NCBI RefSeq assembly: GCF_002850605.1
Contig: NZ_NXGB01000001.1
Coordinates: forward strand, 124,001 to 188,000
Length of the DNA stretch: 64,000 nucleotides
Direction: 5' to 3'
Origin: Pasteurella oralis
Lineage (GTDB): Bacteria > Pseudomonadota > Gammaproteobacteria > Enterobacterales > Pasteurellaceae
Of the stretch, positions 59,006-64,000 are shown in pieces; positions within the stretch are counted from its first letter, which is position 1, and each line of letters opens with the position of its first letter. The position numbers and the translations under genes were made by a program. The notes under the pieces were generated by a model. It did not search any database and had not been told where the DNA came from. It saw only the letters and a program-made list of their open reading frames with translations.

Positions 59006-60829
59006 ATGACTGAAACGAAAATGACTTTCAAAGATTTAGGCTTGCCTGAATTTCTTATTAACGCTGTATCTGATTTAGGGTTTGAAACCCCTTCTCCAAT
59101 CCAACAAACTTGTATTCCATACCTTTTAGAAGGCAATGATGTCTTAGGTATGGCACAAACAGGTAGTGGTAAAACTGCTGCGTTTTCTTTGCCTTTATTG
59201 GCACAATTAGATTTAGATAAAAAGTATCCACAAATGTTGGTTATGGCACCAACTCGTGAATTGGCAATCCAAGTGGCTGATGCTTGCGAACAATTTTGTA
59301 AATATGCTAAAAATGTCAATATTGTGACACTTTACGGTGGTCAACGTTACGACATCCAATTACGTGCTCTGCGTCAAGGCACACAAGTGGTGGTGGGAAC
59401 TCCTGGCCGTATTTTAGACCATATCCGTCGTGGAACATTAGACCTATCTAATTTACGCTTTATGGTGTTAGATGAAGCTGATGAAATGTTACGTATGGGC
59501 TTTATTGATGATGTTGAAACAGTAATGGCTGAATTACCAGAGCAGCATCAAACCGCACTTTTCTCGGCAACAATGCCAGAGCCAATTCGTCGTATCACCA
59601 AACGTTTTATGCATGATCCAAAAGAGATCAAAATTAAATCGACACAAACCACGAACCCTGATATTACGCAGAGTTGCTGGTATGTACATGGTTTCCGTAA
59701 AAATGATGCTTTATTACGTTTTTTAGAAGTAGAAAATTTCGATGCTGCAATTATTTTTACTCGTACCAAAACAGGCACGCTTGATGTGACGGAGCTACTT
59801 GAAAAACATGGTTTTCGTGCAGCTGCGTTAAACGGGGATATGACGCAACAATTACGTGAGCAAACCTTAGATCGTTTGAGAAATGGTAGCCTCGATATTC
59901 TTGTGGCAACTGATGTGGCTGCGCGTGGTTTGGATGTAGAACGTATTAGCCTTGTTGTGAACTATGATATTCCGCTTGATGCAGAATCCTATGTACATCG
60001 CATTGGGCGTACAGGACGTGCGGGTCGTACTGGTCGGGCGTTATTGTTTGTTGAACCAAGAGAACGTCGCTTATTACGTAATATTGAGCAGTTAACTAAA
60101 AAGCCAATTACTGAAGTTGAAGTACCAAATCATGAAGTACTGCAGGTTTGTCGTCGTGAAAAATTTAAAGCGAAAATCACTGTACAGCTTGAACATCATG
60201 ATTTGGAACTTTACCGCAGTTTATTAGAAGACATGTTTACTGCTGATCAAGATCAAGAAGATATTGCTGCAGCAATGTTAATGTTATTGCAAGGTAAACA
60301 AAAATTAATTCTGCCGCCAGATCCAATTATTGACCGTAAAACTTCTCGTGGTGAACGAGGTGAGCGCCGAGATCGTGGCGGGCGTGAAAATCCGCGTTCA
60401 GCAGAACGTCGTGGCTATGGTAATCCACAACCAATGGATTTATATCGTATTGAAGTGGGACGTATTGATGGGGTTGAAGTGCGCCATATTGTGGGTGCCA
60501 TTGCAAACGAAGGTGATATTAACAGCCGTTATATTGGGCATATTAAACTTTATGATGATTATTCAACGATTGAACTGCCACAAGGCATGCCAAAAGAATT
60601 GCTGAAAGTGTTCGAAAAAACACGTGTTATGAATAAACAAATGCAAATGTCATTTGTTAATACAGTTGGTGGTGGTCGTGAAGACTTTGCTGGTGAGCGT
60701 CGTGGTGGGAAGCGCAAAGGACGTGGCGATGAGTCGCGTTTTGCACGTGAAGATCGTAAATTTAAAGAAAAAAGTCACCGCACTTTTAATGAGCGTCCAC
60801 GTAAAGAACGTCGCGATCGCAGCAGATAA
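59006..60829 (+). CDS. deaD: cold-shock DEAD-box RNA helicase DeaD/CsdA
   Basis: DeaD unwinds RNA in ribosome assembly and mRNA decay at low temperature. The 607-aa product has Q motif [13 protein letters not shown], motif [16 protein letters not shown] box [12 protein letters not shown], and motif [15 protein letters not shown], then a DbpA-type RNA-binding domain (about 475-550) and a basic Arg/Gly-rich tail. The ribosome site is weak. A strong terminator lies directly upstream, so expression needs readthrough from nlpI or pnp. Confidence 0.96.
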   Translation: MTETKMTFKDLGLPEFLINAVSDLGFETPSPIQQTCIPYLLEGNDVLGMAQTGSGKTAAFSLPLLAQLDLDKKYPQMLVMAPTRELAIQVADACEQFCKYAKNVNIVTLYGGQRYDIQLRALRQGTQVVVGTPGRILDHIRRGTLDLSNLRFMVLDEADEMLRMGFIDDVETVMAELPEQHQTALFSATMPEPIRRITKRFMHDPKEIKIKSTQTTNPDITQSCWYVHGFRKNDALLRFLEVENFDAAIIFTRTKTGTLDVTELLEKHGFRAAALNGDMTQQLREQTLDRLRNGSLDILVATDVAARGLDVERISLVVNYDIPLDAESYVHRIGRTGRAGRTGRALLFVEPRERRLLRNIEQLTKKPITEVEVPNHEVLQVCRREKFKAKITVQLEHHDLELYRSLLEDMFTADQDQEDIAAAMLMLLQGKQKLILPPDPIIDRKTSRGERGERRDRGGRENPRSAERRGYGNPQPMDLYRIEVGRIDGVEVRHIVGAIANEGDINSRYIGHIKLYDDYSTIELPQGMPKELLKVFEKTRVMNKQMQMSFVNTVGGGREDFAGERRGGKRKGRGDESRFAREDRKFKEKSHRTFNERPRKERRDRSR

Positions 60830-60914
60830 AGTTAAATTATTTGATCATTAAAGGCATATTGAGCGCTGTATTATTCAGCGCTCAATTTATTTTTGTATGT
60901 AGCAAAAAGTTGAT

Positions 60915-61760
60915 CTATTGTTTTTCAATAATCACTTTAATATCTTCTGGCGGGGCATAATAAGGGGCAGAAGTAATAAATAGATCAATTCCGAGTTTGG
61001 CATAATCTGCTACGTTATGTTTATTTACGCCTCCTGCTACTGATAGTTTGATATTTTGCTGTGTTGTTTTTAAGTATGTTAATGCTTGTTTTACTTGCTC
61101 TGGTGAGAATTTATCCAATTGAATAATATCGGGTTGTGCGTGAAGCATGTGCTGAAATTGCGTGAGATTATCTACTTCGAGCGTAATTTTATGTTCAGGA
61201 GCATTACGTTTTAGTGTTGCGACAATATGTTGCCAGTCTTCAGGGCTATCCAGTAAGTTACGATGATTAGTAAATACTAATAAGGTTTCACTAATCCCTT
61301 GCCGGTGAATATGCCCACCAGCAGCAAGTACTGCATTAGTCGCTAGTTTTCTTGTACCAGGAATACTTTTACGTGTGCAAGCAATTACCGCATCAGGATT
61401 AATTGCTCTTGCGTTGGCGAGCATGTCTGCTGTATATTGTGCAACACCACAAGACCATTCAAGCACTAATTGAACAACTTTCCAAGCTTGATGTAATTTA
61501 TCTGCCGAATCGACCGCACTTATCAGCACTGTATCTGCGCTTACATAATCACCGTCATTCACATAGATTTTGGGGTTAATCTCTAGCTTTTTCAATAACT
61601 TCTCAGCAATATGAATGCCTGCCACAATTCCTGTATTTTTACGTTTAAATAATATTTTGGCTTGAGTGTTCTCAATATCTAAAGCATGCGTAGTGAGATC
61701 TCCACGATAAATATCTTCAAGTAAAAAATCATCAAGCTCGTTATCTGAAAAATAAATCAT
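60915..61760 (-). CDS. modD: ModD (NadC-like quinolinate phosphoribosyltransferase family)
   Basis: The 281-aa product belongs to the NadC-like family but fits ModD, the version found beside molybdate transport genes: [20 protein letters not shown] at the start, then [32 protein letters not shown] and [11 protein letters not shown]. ModD function is unresolved; it retains the phosphoribosyltransferase-like basic residues. It lies 17 bp after the ATPase gene and is last in the modABCD-like operon. An uptake word lies near 61513. Confidence 0.9.
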   Translation of the reverse strand: MIYFSDNELDDFLLEDIYRGDLTTHALDIENTQAKILFKRKNTGIVAGIHIAEKLLKKLEINPKIYVNDGDYVSADTVLISAVDSADKLHQAWKVVQLVLEWSCGVAQYTADMLANARAINPDAVIACTRKSIPGTRKLATNAVLAAGGHIHRQGISETLLVFTNHRNLLDSPEDWQHIVATLKRNAPEHKITLEVDNLTQFQHMLHAQPDIIQLDKFSPEQVKQALTYLKTTQQNIKLSVAGGVNKHNVADYAKLGIDLFITSAPYYAPPEDIKVIIEKQ

Positions 61761-61777
61761 AGTGGATTCCTTTTTAG

Positions 61778-62377
61778 TTAATTAAGTTGCCCTTGGTGTA
61801 ATTGGATTTGTCGATCTGCAAGATAGTCAGCTTCTTTAGGCTCATGTGTCACCAATAAAGTTGTAATTTGCGCTGTTTGAATTAAGCCTTTAAGCATTGT
61901 CCAAGTATGTTGTCTCGTTTCCCAATCAAGTGATGAAAATGGTTCATCCAGTAGTAATATATCTGGGGGATTAATGAGTGCTCGTGCTAATGCTGCACGT
62001 TGTTGTTCACCGCCTGAAAGTTGATGTGGATAGCGATCAATTAAGTGATCGATATGTAGTTTAGCCAATAATTGCAGTTGTTCAGCGCGAAGTGCGGTTG
62101 GTTTTGCCAAAATTAAGTTGCCAGCAACAGTTTTGTGTGGAAATAAATATAATCGTTGATTTAGATAGCGGCAATTACGTTGCCAAGGTGGGATTGAGCT
62201 GAGATTTTTTTGAGCTAACTCAATCTTACCTTGATAATCAATATAACCAGCAATCGCATTCAGCAAAGTAGTTTTTCCACTACCAGATTGTCCAACAACA
62301 GCAACACATTCGCCTGTTCTGAGGTGTAAATGGATATTTTTAAGAATTCCTGCATATAAGTGTTGAATCACTAGCAT
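61778..62377 (-). CDS. modC: molybdate-type ABC transporter ATPase
   Basis: This ATPase drives import. I chose ATG 62377 (199 aa), one base after the permease stop, rather than a long frame that overlaps the permease. Walker [15 protein letters not shown], signature [15 protein letters not shown] and Walker [13 protein letters not shown] are complete. It lacks the C-terminal Mop/TOBE domain of classical ModC (about 350 aa), so it is a short form. Operon context, not sequence, points to molybdate or tungstate. Confidence 0.85.
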   Translation of the reverse strand: MLVIQHLYAGILKNIHLHLRTGECVAVVGQSGSGKTTLLNAIAGYIDYQGKIELAQKNLSSIPPWQRNCRYLNQRLYLFPHKTVAGNLILAKPTALRAEQLQLLAKLHIDHLIDRYPHQLSGGEQQRAALARALINPPDILLLDEPFSSLDWETRQHTWTMLKGLIQTAQITTLLVTHEPKEADYLADRQIQLHQGQLN

Positions 62378-62378
62378 A

Positions 62379-63176
62379 TTAGATATTCCGATTAATCGTA
62401 CGCAATAAAAATAAGAGGCAGGCTGAAATAAAGAGTAGCCACAATGAGGCACCAACTGCAATCTCAAAATCGCCGCTCGCAATATTGAGATAAACTGCCA
62501 TAGGTAAGGTTTCTGTTTTAAAACGCGTTGCACCAGCTAACATTAATGTAGCACCAAATTCACCTATTGCTCTTGACCAGGCAAGAATAGCACCGCATAG
62601 AAGCGGCTTCCAACACATGGGTAATTCTATTTTTAGTAACGTATTAAAAGGGGATAAGCCCAGATTATAAGCAACAAGGCGATAGCCTACATCTAACGCA
62701 GAAAATGTGCCACGTGCATTACGTAGCATAATTGAGCTTGCAATGTAAGTTTGGGCAATCACAATACCAATAGGGCTAAAAATCCACTGACTAATAAAAG
62801 GGACTAATTGACTTACAATACCCTGTGAATTGAATAAAAGTAGTAAACTTAGTCCAGTGACGAGAGGAGGTAAAACCATAGGTAAATCAAGGATAGTATC
62901 AATAAACTTCTGGAAAGGTAACTGCACTTGACTCATGACCCATGCTGAAGGAATCGCAATACAAAGCGCGAGAATAAGTGACAATAAGAAAGTACTAAGT
63001 GACATCAGCAGCGCAAAATGCAATTCAGGATCAGTTAATATGATCTTAAAAAAGTGCATATCTAGCTGGGTGATTAAAGAAAGCACTGAACCTAATACAA
63101 TCAAGAGTAAGATAAGTAATGGTAACAGTGCTAATTTTAAACTGGCGCTTTTATTTAGCAGGTAAGAAACCTTCAT
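62379..63176 (-). CDS. modB: molybdate-type ABC transporter permease
   Basis: The 265-aa product is a CysT/ModB-type permease with about six spans and the EAA-loop region [20 protein letters not shown] followed by [19 protein letters not shown], which is strongly conserved in molybdate permeases. It overlaps the binding-protein gene by 26 bp and precedes the ATPase. Confidence 0.88.
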   Translation of the reverse strand: MKVSYLLNKSASLKLALLPLLILLLIVLGSVLSLITQLDMHFFKIILTDPELHFALLMSLSTFLLSLILALCIAIPSAWVMSQVQLPFQKFIDTILDLPMVLPPLVTGLSLLLLFNSQGIVSQLVPFISQWIFSPIGIVIAQTYIASSIMLRNARGTFSALDVGYRLVAYNLGLSPFNTLLKIELPMCWKPLLCGAILAWSRAIGEFGATLMLAGATRFKTETLPMAVYLNIASGDFEIAVGASLWLLFISACLLFLLRTINRNI

Positions 63177-63888
63177 CCGTAAAATATTTTATACCTTGTT
63201 CTGATTTGAAAAGTTCAAGTAACTGTTTAGCTTCTTTTGGATTTTTGCTTGAGGTCAGTAATGCAATAGTGACTTTTTCTTCTGGTGTACCAGCAGGGTT
63301 TGGTAGTAAATCCAGTTTATCACGTACTTTCCAAGCGCCTGAACGTCCTATGACAGCGGCATCGACATCACCATTTAATAAATACAACATAAGCTGCTTC
63401 ACAGTGGCTGCTTTTACAACGATTTTGTCATTTAATTCTTTTTGATAGCCTGATAATTCAATGATTTTCTCAGCCCCTTTACCAAGAGCCATGGCTTTGC
63501 TATCGCCAATACCTAGGCGTAAGTTACTCTCAGCAAGGGCTTTGAAAGAATCAATTCCTGAGCTTTTGTCTTTACGAATTGCCATGACAGGAATATGTAA
63601 GACTAACGGTGCTGATTCTTTAACGTCACCTGTTTTTTCCAGTTTTTCTACGTAATCACTTGAACCTGGTAAGTAAAGATCGCCTGTTTTGACAGTATTA
63701 TAGCGAGCAAGGAGTTGCCCTGAACCTGCATATTCAATCGTCACTTTATTGCCAGTTTCTTGCTCGAATTTTTTGACAATTTTCTCAACGGGATCTTTTA
63801 AACCTGCACCAGCATAAAGGTATAAATCGGCAGCTTGCACTGAAAGTGCGCTCATCATTAATGTTGAAAGTGTGATAAGTTTTTTCAT
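63151..63888 (-). CDS. modA: molybdate-type periplasmic binding protein
   Basis: The 245-aa product has a Sec signal peptide (MKKLITLSTLMMSALSVQA, cleaved near QAAD) and the ModA-like fold: LYLYAGAGLKDPVEKIVKKF, YAGSGQLLARYNTVKTGDLY and DAAVIGRSG. It would capture oxyanion, probably molybdate or tungstate, for the permease encoded next. It is the first gene of the operon, behind a ModE-like site. A related sulfate or tungstate specificity cannot be excluded. Confidence 0.86.
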   Translation of the reverse strand: MKKLITLSTLMMSALSVQAADLYLYAGAGLKDPVEKIVKKFEQETGNKVTIEYAGSGQLLARYNTVKTGDLYLPGSSDYVEKLEKTGDVKESAPLVLHIPVMAIRKDKSSGIDSFKALAESNLRLGIGDSKAMALGKGAEKIIELSGYQKELNDKIVVKAATVKQLMLYLLNGDVDAAVIGRSGAWKVRDKLDLLPNPAGTPEEKVTIALLTSSKNPKEAKQLLELFKSEQGIKYFTDEGFLPAK

Positions 63889-63928
63889 TTGTATCTCCTT
63901 GATTTAAAGGAAACCCAATATAGCATAT

Positions 63929-63952
63929 CATTATATAATTTGTAATATATCG
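63929..63952. promoter_or_regulatory. ModE-like operator upstream of modA
   Basis: On the minus strand the half-sites CGATATAT and TATATAATG are separated by 7 bp, close to the ModE consensus (CGnTATAT...TATATAACG). It lies 41 bp before the modA start, fitting repression by molybdate-bound ModE. No modE gene is in the window. Confidence 0.6.
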
Positions 63953-64000
63953 AGCTTGAATGGAGGAGATGAGTAGATAATTTTTAACAAAAAAAGACTG

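Noticed and set aside
62378-62533. N-terminal extension of the molybdate-type ATPase
   Set aside because: It overlaps the permease gene in another frame and does not resemble ABC ATPases; the short start has the proper N-terminus.

Overview
The window is a stretch of low-GC gammaproteobacterial chromosome from the family Pasteurellaceae. The evidence is the many copies of the 9-base DNA-uptake word AAGTGCGGT (the Haemophilus influenzae / Pasteurella multocida dialect), often paired head to head inside terminators, the gene content and order, and a type II-C CRISPR-Cas9 locus whose tracrRNA and Cas9 resemble those of P. multocida. I cannot fix the genus from sequence alone.

Layout. 1-5.4 kb: plsB diverging from lexA (two SOS boxes), then the rpsF-priB-rpsR-rplI ribosomal operon. 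5.6-16 kb: an MliC-like lipoprotein, glnA, an AT-rich sialyltransferase of the CstII/Lic3 family, typA, a DUF817-like membrane protein, a YgiW-type OB-fold protein, trmO, menA-rraA and a DASS transporter. 16-24 kb: mnmE-yidC-yidD-rnpA-rpmH facing dnaA-dnaN-recF. 24-31 kb: a methyltransferase, crp, yheU, slmA, dut, a broken small ORF, coaBC, then radC, rpmB-rpmG, mutM and rpmE. 31-40 kb: priA-ftsN and a TetR-controlled RND efflux operon with a free-methionine-sulfoxide reductase gene set between the adaptor and the pump. 40-42 kb: perM, an ArsC-like gene, arfA with a transcription terminator inside its reading frame, and an unknown small gene.

42.2-47.7 kb holds the main accessory system: tracrRNA (minus strand), cas9, cas1, cas2, an AT-rich leader, and an array of eight 36-bp repeats plus one degenerate repeat with eight 30-bp spacers. 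The catalytic residues of Cas9 are intact. The repeats carry an extended -10 promoter on the minus strand, and a hairpin terminator for leftward crRNA transcription lies at the cas-proximal end, so the locus looks functional.

47.7-64 kb: argHBC diverging from argE over two ARG boxes, a GT32-type glycosyltransferase, four tandem tRNA-Val genes (the last one diverged), gltX, tRNA-Ala, pnp-nlpI-deaD, and a molybdate-type ABC transporter with modD behind a ModE-like site.

Most of the window is conserved housekeeping DNA. The best signals beyond ordinary annotation are regulatory: the arfA internal terminator, the preserved promoter in the degenerate CRISPR repeat and the crRNA terminator, a long RNase III-like stem in the pnp leader, the terminator just before deaD, a 17-nt core promoter shared by two ribosomal protein operons, the altered tRNA-Val copy, and the broken ORF between coaBC and dut. 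I did not find a convincing wholly new system.
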